NCBI GenBank assembly: GCA_017411585.1
Contig: JAFQPV010000212.1
Coordinates: 1 to 5,766, forward strand
Length of the DNA stretch: 5,766 nt
Direction: 5' to 3'
Source of the DNA: Clostridia bacterium
Lineage (GTDB): Bacteria; Bacillota; Clostridia; UBA1381; UMGS1253
This document shows, piece after piece, positions 1-5,766 of the stretch. The position numbers were made by a program, and so were the translations under genes. Within the stretch, counting starts at the first letter, position 1. The number at the start of each line of letters is the position of its first letter. Under the pieces are notes generated by a model. The model was given only the letters and a program-made list of their open reading frames with translations, was not told the origin of the DNA and did not search any database.

Positions 1-1
1 C

Positions 2-223
2 GGCTACAGCAAGTTTTATTTTTGTCGGCGCTTTAAAGAGATTACGGGCTACACCGTAGCGACCTATATCAATATGCAAAGAATTAAATATGCACAGAGT
101 TTGCTCACTGAATCGGATAAGAGTATAAATGAAATTGCTTTCGAGTGCGGCTTTGCGAGCGTGGCTTATTTTTCCGCAACCTTCAAAAGATATACGGGCA
201 TCAGTCCTTCGCAGATTCAGTAA
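2..223 (+). CDS. AraC-family transcriptional regulator, C-terminal DNA-binding domain (5' end outside window)
   Basis: The frame is open from the window edge to TAA at 221-223 and gives the last 73 residues of a protein. These match the C-terminal half of an AraC/XylS DNA-binding domain. The recognition helix of the first helix-turn-helix (YSKFYFCRRFKEITG) is followed by the linker helix RIKYAQSLL, then the second helix-turn-helix and family signature (INEIAFECGF, then YFSATFKRYTGISPSQ). The protein ends right after the signature, as is usual for the family. The N-terminal sensing domain lies outside the window, so the ligand cannot be inferred. Many AraC-type proteins in Firmicutes regulate sugar use, and the neighbouring convergent gene is a glucosidase, so control of carbohydrate genes is plausible but only inference. 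A shared terminator hairpin begins 6 nt after the stop. Confidence 0.93.
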   Translation, partial: GYSKFYFCRRFKEITGYTVATYINMQRIKYAQSLLTESDKSINEIAFECGFASVAYFSATFKRYTGISPSQIQ

Positions 224-229
224 TGAAAG

Positions 230-264
230 AAAATGACAGAACCCTGTTGGATTCTGTCATTTTT
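230..264. terminator. Bidirectional Rho-independent terminator between convergent genes
   Basis: AAAATGACAGAA at 230-241 pairs perfectly with TTCTGTCATTTT at 252-263 around a 10-nt loop, and CC/GG can pair inside that loop. The stem has an A-rich 5' arm and a T-rich 3' arm, so it gives a hairpin plus U-tract on both strands. It lies 6 nt after the AraC-family stop codon and 9 nt past the stop of the convergent glucosidase gene, so it probably ends both transcripts. Confidence 0.9.
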
Positions 265-273
265 AAATTTAAG

Positions 274-1950
274 TTATGCAAGCACATAGACCTCTGCTTC
301 CCATGGCATCCATTCTTTTCGTCCGTCTATGGAAGGTTGTGTGTTTTTGTAGTTTGAAAGAATGCGCTGCCATTTTTGCGTTTTGATTTCATCCGGAAGC
401 TCTACCGTCGTAGCTTCGCTGCGATAGTTTGCAATTACAAGCAGTGTTTCAGCTTCACATTTACGCAGATACACAATTGCGTGCGGATGCTCGCTAAGCA
501 GGAATTGAAGCTCGCCTTCAATGATGGCAGGGTGTGTTTTGCGCAGGGCAATCACTTCTTTATAATACTTGAAGATAGAATTTTCGGCATTTAAATCCGC
601 CTGCAGGTTGATTTCTTTATAGGTCGGATTGGTTTTAATCCATGGCTTGCCGCTTGTAAAGCCGGCGTTTTCTGTGTCATCCCATTGATACGGTGTGCGC
701 GCGTTGTCGCGACTCCTTGGTGCAAGTGCCTTTATGGCTTCCTTCCGCGAGCTGCCCTTCTGTATCATCGAATGATAGTCGCCCTTTGTGTAGCAGCAGT
801 TATAATCGTCTATACTGTCATAGGTAACATTGACCATACCGATTTCTTCGCCCTGATACACGAACGGTGTGCCGGGGGTTGTGTGCAAAAGCGTTGCCAG
901 CAGCATAGCAGAAGCTTCTCTGTAGTTTTCTGCATCACCATAGCAGGATACCTGTCTTGCGCTGTCGTGATTGGACATATACTGCACCGTCCAGCCGCCC
1001 TTGGCAAAAACATTTGCCCATTTTGTTTGTACATTTCTGAAATGCGCCGGTGTCATGGAAAGCAGCGCGCGGTGTGCCAGCTGAAAATGATACACCATAT
1101 TCAGTTCTTCGCGCTCAGGTAAAATATAGTCGAGCACATTTGTATCATCCACATTGGCGCCCTCGCCGACGGTCATACAGCCGCGCGGACCAAACACCTC
1201 GGTATGCAGCCCGTGAATAATCTCATGAATACCTTTTACATTTGTGCACATCGAAGTGTCTACGATAAAGCCGTTTCTGTCCAGCGGACCCGGCTGTTTT
1301 GTCGTATCCGGAAAGCCTTCTGTTTTTTTGAGTCTTGTAAACACATCGAGTCTGAAGCCGTCTACGCCCAGGTCAAGCCACCAGTGCAGCATAGCATAGA
1401 TTTCTTTACGCAGTGCTTCACATTCCCAGTTTAAATCCGGCATTTTTACGGCATACTGGTGCAGATAGTATTCGCCCGTTTGTGCATCGTATTCCCATGC
1501 CGAGCCGTTTCCTTCGCGGAAGTAGCTGCCCCAGTTGTTCGGCGCCTTGCCGTTTTTTGGAGGTTGCCAGATGTAATAATCACGGTAGGGATTATCCTTG
1601 GATTTTCTGGATTCTTTGAACCATTCGTGCTCGTCGGAGCTGTGGTTGAGCACCATATCCATAATCACGCGGATGTCCATACTGTGTGCCATATCCAAAA
1701 GAGTCTTAAAATCGTCGATGGTGCCGTAGGCAGGGTCAATGTTTCGGTAATCTGCCACATCGTAGCCGTTATCCACCTGCGGCGAGGTGTAAATCGGCGC
1801 AAACCAGATGCAATTGATGCCCAAATCCTTTAAAACGGGCAGCTTGGACATAATACCTTTTAAATCACCGATACCGTCACCATCGGAATCGCAAAAGCTT
1901 TTGCAGTAAATTTCGTATACAACGGCTTCCTTCCACCATTGCTTTGACAT
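274..1950 (-). CDS. GH13 alpha-glucosidase, oligo-1,6-glucosidase type
   Basis: A 558-residue cytoplasmic glycoside hydrolase family 13 enzyme with no signal peptide and the usual length for oligo-1,6-glucosidases. It hydrolyses terminal alpha-glucosidic bonds in short oligosaccharides. Visible in order: a Ca-binding-type loop DSDGDGIGD (21-29); conserved region I with DMVLNH (98-103); PDLNWE (171-176); GFRLDV with the predicted nucleophile D202; TVGE with the predicted acid/base E263; SNHD with the transition-state stabiliser D329; and a C-terminal beta domain from about residue 465. V203 follows the nucleophile. In this family Val there goes with alpha-1,6 (isomaltase) preference, while maltases usually have Thr or Ala. 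NHDSAR (327-332) replaces the common NHDQPR. The start is backed by a GGGGG ribosome binding site 8 nt upstream, and the gene has its own promoter. Trehalose-6-phosphate hydrolase, dextran glucosidase and sucrose-active relatives share this fold, so the exact substrate is uncertain. Confidence 0.93.
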   Translation of the reverse strand: MSKQWWKEAVVYEIYCKSFCDSDGDGIGDLKGIMSKLPVLKDLGINCIWFAPIYTSPQVDNGYDVADYRNIDPAYGTIDDFKTLLDMAHSMDIRVIMDMVLNHSSDEHEWFKESRKSKDNPYRDYYIWQPPKNGKAPNNWGSYFREGNGSAWEYDAQTGEYYLHQYAVKMPDLNWECEALRKEIYAMLHWWLDLGVDGFRLDVFTRLKKTEGFPDTTKQPGPLDRNGFIVDTSMCTNVKGIHEIIHGLHTEVFGPRGCMTVGEGANVDDTNVLDYILPEREELNMVYHFQLAHRALLSMTPAHFRNVQTKWANVFAKGGWTVQYMSNHDSARQVSCYGDAENYREASAMLLATLLHTTPGTPFVYQGEEIGMVNVTYDSIDDYNCCYTKGDYHSMIQKGSSRKEAIKALAPRSRDNARTPYQWDDTENAGFTSGKPWIKTNPTYKEINLQADLNAENSIFKYYKEVIALRKTHPAIIEGELQFLLSEHPHAIVYLRKCEAETLLVIANYRSEATTVELPDEIKTQKWQRILSNYKNTQPSIDGRKEWMPWEAEVYVLA

Positions 1951-1958
1951 ATATTCAA

Positions 1959-1966
1959 CCCCCTTT
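1959..1966 (-). promoter_or_regulatory. Ribosome binding site of the glucosidase gene
   Basis: The minus strand reads AAAGGGGG, followed by 8 nt to the ATG at 1950-1948. Extended to AAGGGGGT it can pair with the 16S rRNA 3' end over 8 nt, with one G-U wobble where AAGGAGGT would be canonical. It fixes the start at MSKQWW. Confidence 0.85.
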
Positions 1967-1980
1967 TTTATTCTATTTAG

Positions 1981-2009
1981 ATTATATTGCAGTTTAAAAC
2001 GGTTGTAAA
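1981..2009 (-). promoter_or_regulatory. Sigma-A-type promoter of the glucosidase gene
   Basis: On the minus strand, TTTACA (2009-2004) and a perfect TATAAT (1986-1981) are separated by exactly 17 nt. Transcription would start near 1974, giving a leader of roughly 25 nt that carries the ribosome binding site. It lies downstream of the exporter operon's terminator, so the glucosidase gene appears to be transcribed independently. Confidence 0.82.
1993..2009. promoter_or_regulatory. Operator-like imperfect palindrome overlapping the -35 box
   Basis: The 17-nt sequence TTTAAAACGGTTGTAAA is symmetric about position 2001, with 7 of 8 arm positions complementary. It covers the -35 hexamer and part of the spacer of the glucosidase promoter. 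Its AAC/GTT core around a CG step resembles the operators of LacI-family sugar repressors, although those usually have an even-numbered centre. A bound repressor here would block RNA polymerase. No cognate regulator other than the AraC-family fragment is in the window, so the assignment is tentative. Confidence 0.4.
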
Positions 2010-2057
2010 TTCATTATATTGCTATATTTTTTCAATATCTTGCGATGAAGGGAAATA

Positions 2058-2092
2058 AAAAGCAGATGCCGAAAAATCTGGCATCTGCTTTT
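2058..2092 (-). terminator. Rho-independent terminator of the ABC exporter operon
   Basis: AAAAGCAGATGCC at 2058-2070 pairs perfectly over 13 bp with GGCATCTGCTTTT at 2080-2092 around a 9-nt loop. On the minus strand it starts 4 nt after the stop codon of the 597-aa exporter subunit and ends in a T-rich tract. It isolates the operon from the glucosidase promoter downstream. Confidence 0.93.
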
Positions 2093-2096
2093 AAGT

Positions 2097-3890
2097 TTAA
2101 TCCAATTGTGAAGTATACAATTCGTAGTACAGACCTCTTGCTGCCAGAAGCTGGTCATGGCTGCCGGCTTCGGCGATGTTTCTGTCTGCAATGTACAAAA
2201 TGCGGTCACAATTTTTAATCGTCGAGAGTCTGTGCGCGATGATAAATGAGGTTCTGTTCTTGAGCAGCTGCGCCAAACCCTGCTGAACGAGCAGCTCCGT
2301 TTTTGTGTCCATTGCAGAGGTTGCTTCGTCCAAAATGAGAATTTTCGGGTCGGAAAGCAGTGTTCGTGCAAAGCTGATGAGCTGTCTTTGTCCTGCGGAG
2401 AGCGATGCGCCGCGCTCGCTGACAACGGTGTCGTAGCCCTTTGGCAGAGTCATAATAAAGTCGTGTGCACAAACGGTCTTTGCCGCCCGGATAATTTCTT
2501 CATCGGTTGCATCTAACTTACCATAGCGGATGTTGTCTGCGATTGTACCGGTAAAGATAAAGGTATCTTGCAGCATTACGCCCATCTGCGTTCGAAGTGA
2601 GTTTAAGGTTACGCCGTGAATATCGTGTCCGTCAATTGTAATTTCGCCGGACTTGATATCGTAAAAACGGGACAGCAGGTTTACAACCGTTGTTTTGCCC
2701 GCGCCGGTCGGACCGACTAAAGCGATGGACTCGCCTGCCTTGACCTTAAAGGACAGATGCTCTAAAATCGGGCGGTTCTCTTCATATTCAAAATGTACAT
2801 CCTTAAACTGCACATGCCCTTCAATCGGTGGAAGCTCGGTTGCGCCCGGGGTATCGTGGATTGCACTCGGCGTATCCATCACCTCAAAAATACGCTCGAG
2901 GTATGCTGCGGCATCCTGAAATACATTGTATAAATTGCCGAGGTTTGTAATCGGCTGCCAGAAACGGCTGGTGTAGGTCGCCATTGCAATCACAATACCG
3001 ACGGAATAATTGCCGCTTGTGATGCCGATGTAGTAAATGGCGGCTACACTGAATGCATTTAAGAGTGCCGAAACCGGGCCGCGCAGATGCTGAATGTATT
3101 TTGCTCGCATAAATGCTTTGGAGTAGTCCTCCGCCATACGCGCAGAGGTTTCATGGTTGGCTTCTTCACGCGCAAAGGACTGCGTGATGCGCATACCGTT
3201 GATGCTTTCCTGATAGTACGCGTTTATGTTCGAGTTTTTGTTAGAGAATATGCGCTGTCTTTTGCGGTAGACCGCGCCGGTTGTCCACATAAAGGCAGCG
3301 TAGGGGACTACGCAAACCAGGCTGACGAGGGAAAGCTTTACATCCGTTGTAAACATAAAAAACGGAATAATCAAAAGCGAAAGCACATGGGAAACCATAT
3401 TGACTGCGTGCGACGCAAAAAAGTCTGCAACGGAGTTTATGTAGTTTACAACGCGTACCATAATTTTGCCGTGCGGGCGCGAGTCGAAATAGTCAAACGG
3501 CAGCGTTTGCAGGTGCTTAAACAAATCTGCGCGAATTTCGCTGACGATGCTTTGTCCCGTCCTTGCGCAGGTCATCTGCTTATTGTGCAAGCACAGAGCA
3601 ATGAGCAGCACCAAGCCTGCCCCGATTAAGCCGGTCCACAGAATGGCAGATACATTTTTTGCCGGTACATGCTTATCGATGATTTGCATCAAAAGCTGCG
3701 GAATGAGCATTTCGGCAATCGTAATCAATACGGAGAACACGAGTGCCAGCAAAAGCGATTTTGTATATTTCTTTGCATAGACAACGCTGCGCTTTAAATG
3801 CGCCCAAGAAAACTCTGTTTCCAGAGCCTCGTCCTGGTCAAAGGTGTTGCGATTGGCTTTGGTTTGCGGTTTTACATTTTTCTTGCTCAT
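2097..3890 (-). CDS. ABC exporter half-transporter, subunit with the consensus catalytic ATP site (BmrD/TM288-like)
   Basis: A 597-residue fused membrane-ATPase protein, second gene of the operon. A hydrophilic N-terminal tail (about 1-33) precedes a six-helix exporter domain, with helices near 45-70, 82-103, 158-180, 186-206, 268-290 and 297-315. The nucleotide-binding domain runs from about 355: A-loop Y369, Walker A GPTGAGKT (393-400), Q-loop Q441, exporter-type SERG (491-494), signature LSAGQ (497-501), Walker B ILILDE with catalytic E522, and switch H553. All ATPase residues are intact, but the signature has Ala for the first Gly of LSGGQ. In a heterodimer that signature faces the partner's Walker motifs. 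The partner is encoded immediately upstream, and its stop overlaps this ATG by 4 nt (ATGA), implying translational coupling. Such pairs export drugs, lipids or peptides from the cytoplasmic membrane; the substrate is not predictable. No substrate-binding protein is nearby, so an importer is unlikely. Confidence 0.95.
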   Translation of the reverse strand: MSKKNVKPQTKANRNTFDQDEALETEFSWAHLKRSVVYAKKYTKSLLLALVFSVLITIAEMLIPQLLMQIIDKHVPAKNVSAILWTGLIGAGLVLLIALCLHNKQMTCARTGQSIVSEIRADLFKHLQTLPFDYFDSRPHGKIMVRVVNYINSVADFFASHAVNMVSHVLSLLIIPFFMFTTDVKLSLVSLVCVVPYAAFMWTTGAVYRKRQRIFSNKNSNINAYYQESINGMRITQSFAREEANHETSARMAEDYSKAFMRAKYIQHLRGPVSALLNAFSVAAIYYIGITSGNYSVGIVIAMATYTSRFWQPITNLGNLYNVFQDAAAYLERIFEVMDTPSAIHDTPGATELPPIEGHVQFKDVHFEYEENRPILEHLSFKVKAGESIALVGPTGAGKTTVVNLLSRFYDIKSGEITIDGHDIHGVTLNSLRTQMGVMLQDTFIFTGTIADNIRYGKLDATDEEIIRAAKTVCAHDFIMTLPKGYDTVVSERGASLSAGQRQLISFARTLLSDPKILILDEATSAMDTKTELLVQQGLAQLLKNRTSFIIAHRLSTIKNCDRILYIADRNIAEAGSHDQLLAARGLYYELYTSQLD

Positions 3891-5647
3891 TGCACGCCCG
3901 CCCCCTTTGCCTTTTCGTTTTCAATGCCCTGCTGGATGCAGAACACATCGTAGTAATAGCCCTTGTTTTTGAGCAGTTCCTCGTGCGTGCCGCATTCGGT
4001 AATGCGCCCGTTCTCGAGGATGATGATTTTGTCTGCATCCTTTACAGACGAGATGCGCTGTGCGACAATGAAGGTCGTTTGCTTTTTGTCGCGTGCGGCA
4101 AGCTGTGTTTGGATATAATGCTCCGTTTCCATGTCCAGTGCCGAGGTTGTATCATCGAGCACTAAAATCGGTGCTTCGTAGGCGAGTGCACGCGCGAGCG
4201 AAATTCTCTGCTTCTGACCGCCGGACAGACCGACACCGCGCTCACCGACAATGGTTTCATACCCATCGGAGGTGCGGCGGATAAAGCCGTCGGCACTTGC
4301 CATTTTGGCATATTGTGCAATCTCATCGGGTGCTAAAGCTTGGTCGCCGTAGGCAATATTGGATGCAATAGAGTCCGAAAACAGAAATACATCCTGCATT
4401 GCGTAGCTGACATGGTGGCGCAGACTGGTTAAATCGTAATTTTTCACATCTGTGCCGTCGATAAACACCTGCCCCTTTTGCGCATCCATAAATCTTGCAA
4501 GCAGCATCACCAGTGTGGATTTGCCCGCGCCGGTCGGTCCCATAATACCGACGGTCTGTCCCGGCAGCACCTCAAAGGAAATGTCGTCTAAAACGGTGTG
4601 CTTACCGTATTTAAAGGAAACATGGTCAAACACGACCTTGCCGCTGTTTTCATCGGGCTCTTTTTTTAGCGCGTTTGGCTTATTCTGTATATCATTTCTT
4701 GCGTAATACAGCTGCGAAACCTTTTGCGTAGAGGAGAAGAATCTCTGCGTTTCGTTGATGACCGAGCCGACGAGGTTTGTCGAGTCGGAAATCAGCCAGC
4801 TTAAGTTATAAAACAAAAGCAAGTCGCCGACACTCATTTTTTCGTAAATGACAAATATGCCGCCGAAGACCAGAATGCAAATGTTGATGGTTCTTGCAAT
4901 CGCGCCCAAAATCGGGCCGTGATTTGCGCCGACCTCAGCTGCTTTTATAGCGCTGTCGCGGTATGCTTCATTGCAAACCTTAAACTTTTCTTCCTCAAAA
5001 TTTTCGCGCGCAAATGCCTTGACTACGCGGTTTGCGGCAATGTTTTCCTGCGCACAGGCATTGAGTGCGCTGCCTTTTTCACGCAAATCATGGTGCCGCT
5101 CGGCAGACTGCTTACGCATATGCATCACCACAACAGCAATAATCGGTACTGCCAAAAGGATGATACAGGTCAGCGGGACATTTGTTGAAAAGTACACAGC
5201 CATACCGGCGGTGAACAGCAAAATGCAGTACAGAAGCTGCGGCAGTGTCCAGGCGGAAAAGTGGCGCAGCATTTCCAAATCGCCGGTTAAGCGCATCATA
5301 ATATCGCCCGTGCGCGTAGAGCTGTAGAAGGCAGTGGGCAGCTTTTGCAGCTTGTCGTAGAGCGCGATGCGAAACGACTTAAGCACATGTGCACTTGCCA
5401 TGTCCTGCAAAACATAGTGCGAAAATGAAGAAACCGCCCGGATACCGTGCATGCAAATGTACATCAGAAGTAATTTTGCGGTGACGGAAGCATCGCCGCC
5501 CAGGAAAGCCCGGTCAATTAAATCCGATACGACAATTGGCACGATAATCAGAAGCGGTAAGTAAACAAACAACTGTAAAAATGCGCCGAGGAAAAATTGC
5601 CATCGACAACCCTTCATATATCGAAATACCCATTTAAGCTGTGCCAT
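3887..5647 (-). CDS. ABC exporter half-transporter, subunit with the degenerate ATP site (BmrC/TM287-like)
   Basis: A 586-residue fused membrane-ATPase protein and first gene of the operon. Six membrane helices lie near 15-40, 57-80, 133-153, 157-175, 243-267 and 272-296, followed by the nucleotide-binding domain from about 335. Motifs: A-loop Y347, Walker A GPTGAGKS (370-377), Q-loop Q418, GERG (468-471), canonical signature LSGGQ (474-478), and Walker B ILVLDD with D499 where the catalytic Glu should be. AQR carries Q530 in place of the switch His. Its own ATP site is therefore predicted to hydrolyse poorly, while its intact signature completes the partner's active site. This is the known arrangement of heterodimeric exporters. 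The start at 5647 is chosen because a GGGGG ribosome binding site lies 8 nt upstream. The in-frame ATGs at 5752 and 5719 lie upstream of, or within, the promoter. The length fits the roughly 580-residue first subunits of this class. Confidence 0.95.
   Translation of the reverse strand: MAQLKWVFRYMKGCRWQFFLGAFLQLFVYLPLLIIVPIVVSDLIDRAFLGGDASVTAKLLLMYICMHGIRAVSSFSHYVLQDMASAHVLKSFRIALYDKLQKLPTAFYSSTRTGDIMMRLTGDLEMLRHFSAWTLPQLLYCILLFTAGMAVYFSTNVPLTCIILLAVPIIAVVVMHMRKQSAERHHDLREKGSALNACAQENIAANRVVKAFARENFEEEKFKVCNEAYRDSAIKAAEVGANHGPILGAIARTINICILVFGGIFVIYEKMSVGDLLLFYNLSWLISDSTNLVGSVINETQRFFSSTQKVSQLYYARNDIQNKPNALKKEPDENSGKVVFDHVSFKYGKHTVLDDISFEVLPGQTVGIMGPTGAGKSTLVMLLARFMDAQKGQVFIDGTDVKNYDLTSLRHHVSYAMQDVFLFSDSIASNIAYGDQALAPDEIAQYAKMASADGFIRRTSDGYETIVGERGVGLSGGQKQRISLARALAYEAPILVLDDTTSALDMETEHYIQTQLAARDKKQTTFIVAQRISSVKDADKIIILENGRITECGTHEELLKNKGYYYDVFCIQQGIENEKAKGAGVQ
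3897..3908 (-). promoter_or_regulatory. Ribosome binding site of the second exporter gene, inside the first gene
   Basis: The minus strand reads AAAGGGGGCGGG. The GGGGG core lies 10 nt before the ATG at 3890-3888, and a second GGG lies 6 nt before it. The site is within the last codons of the upstream subunit, consistent with coupled translation of both exporter halves. Confidence 0.7.
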
Positions 5648-5655
5648 ATAAGACA

Positions 5656-5660
5656 CCCCC
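5656..5660 (-). promoter_or_regulatory. Ribosome binding site deciding the start of the first exporter gene
   Basis: The minus strand reads GGGGGTGTCTTATATG, with 8 nt between the GGGGG core and the ATG at 5647-5645. GGGGGTG pairs with the anti-Shine-Dalgarno CACCTCC using one G-U wobble. It supports the short start (MAQLKW) over the 35-residue longer reading. Confidence 0.85.
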
Positions 5661-5661
5661 G

Positions 5662-5693
5662 AAACAGCAGTTTTTGTGTGTTGTCTGCCGTTT
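5662..5693 (-). other. Inverted repeat / hairpin at the 5' end of the exporter mRNA
   Basis: In the minus-strand transcript, AAACGGCAG (5693-5685) pairs with CTGCTGTTT (5670-5662) over 9 bp with one G-U, around a 14-nt A/C-rich loop. The predicted transcription start, near 5695, places the stem at the very 5' end, and the ribosome binding site follows one nucleotide after the stem. It could be an mRNA-stabilising 5' hairpin, a translation control element, or a DNA operator next to the start site. Confidence 0.5.
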
Positions 5694-5701
5694 TCACCGC
5701 C

Positions 5702-5730
5702 ATTATAAACGCATTCCATAGGAAAGTCAA
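5702..5730 (-). promoter_or_regulatory. Sigma-A-type promoter of the ABC exporter operon
   Basis: On the minus strand TTGACT (5730-5725) and a perfect TATAAT (5707-5702) are separated by exactly 17 nt, with predicted transcription start near 5695. The spacer contains a small TTCC-N3-GGAA symmetry. Upstream DNA (5731-5766) is AT-rich with no recognisable gene. The leader to the ATG at 5647 is about 48 nt. Confidence 0.88.
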
Positions 5731-5766
5731 CCCTATTTTTCGAATTTGTCATAAAATATTGAAACA

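Larger units (their letters stand above)
1981..2022. repeat. 10-bp direct repeat pair upstream of the glucosidase gene
   Basis: ATTATATTGC occurs at 1981-1990 and again at 2013-2022, 32 bp apart, close to three helical turns. The first copy contains the -10 box. The second has no suitable -35 hexamer at 16-18 nt, so it is not an obvious second promoter. It may be a regulator site or chance in AT-rich DNA. Confidence 0.4.

Noticed and set aside
685..1122. 145-residue open frame on the + strand
   Set aside because: It is antisense to the catalytic region of the glucosidase, which has intact motifs throughout. The Cys/His/Arg-rich composition is typical of a shadow frame.
2013..2041. Second TATAAT upstream of the glucosidase as an alternative promoter
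   Set aside because: The nearest -35-like TTGAAA is only 11 nt away, and nothing resembling TTGACA occurs at 16-18 nt. The promoter at 1981-2009 is far better.
1994..2425. 143-residue minus-strand frame running over the exporter terminator
   Set aside because: It is out of frame with the exporter ATPase domain, runs through the terminator hairpin and into the glucosidase promoter, and has Ser/Arg-rich low-complexity composition.
3087..3629. 180-residue open frame on the + strand
   Set aside because: It lies wholly antisense to the membrane domain of the 597-aa exporter subunit, has no recognisable domain and no credible ribosome binding site. It is an antisense shadow of a well-supported gene.
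3743..4165. 140-residue open frame on the + strand across the junction of the exporter genes
   Set aside because: It is antisense to the coupled end and start of the two exporter genes, with no domain or promoter to support it.
2097..5647. ABC pair as a sugar importer feeding the glucosidase
   Set aside because: Both proteins are fused exporter-type half-transporters with the exporter ERG motif before the signature. No substrate-binding protein or separate permease is present, and a terminator separates the operon from the glucosidase.
1..5766. Search for mobile elements, CRISPR repeats, tRNA/rRNA or a novel defence or biosynthetic cluster
   Set aside because: No transposase, integrase, spaced repeat array, tRNA-like fold or unknown conserved gene is visible. 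The window is almost fully accounted for by four recognisable genes.

Overview
The window looks like an ordinary chromosomal stretch from a Firmicute, most likely one of the Clostridia. The grounds are sigma-A-type promoters with TTGACT/TTTACA and TATAAT boxes, strong G-rich ribosome binding sites, AT-rich intergenic gaps between moderately GC-rich genes, and protein families typical of that phylum. I cannot place it to genus. There are no RNA genes, CRISPR arrays, insertion sequences or phage genes.

Layout: positions 2-223 hold the 3' end of an AraC-family regulator on the + strand. It is followed by a hairpin terminator (230-264) shared with the convergent gene. On the - strand, 274-1950 encodes a cytoplasmic GH13 alpha-glucosidase of the oligo-1,6-glucosidase type. 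It has its own promoter (-35 at 2004-2009, -10 at 1981-1986), and an operator-like palindrome overlaps the -35. A second terminator (2058-2092) separates it from an upstream two-gene operon on the same strand. That operon encodes the two half-transporters of a heterodimeric ABC exporter (5647-3887, then 3890-2097). The two genes overlap by 4 nt as ATGA and are driven by a clear promoter at 5702-5730.

The exporter pair is the most informative part. The first subunit (586 aa) has Asp for the catalytic Walker B Glu and Gln for the switch-loop His. The second (597 aa) has an intact Walker A/B/His set but an LSAGQ signature. Together these define one degenerate and one consensus ATP site, as in the BmrCD, LmrCD and TM287/288 class of exporters. 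The glucosidase would hydrolyse short alpha-linked glucosides after uptake. No sugar transporter is present, and nothing links the exporter functionally to the glucosidase beyond adjacency.

I found no convincing undescribed system. The points worth a second look are regulatory: a 5'-end hairpin or operator at the exporter promoter, an operator-like palindrome and 10-bp direct repeats at the glucosidase promoter, and GGGGG-core ribosome binding sites on all three complete genes.
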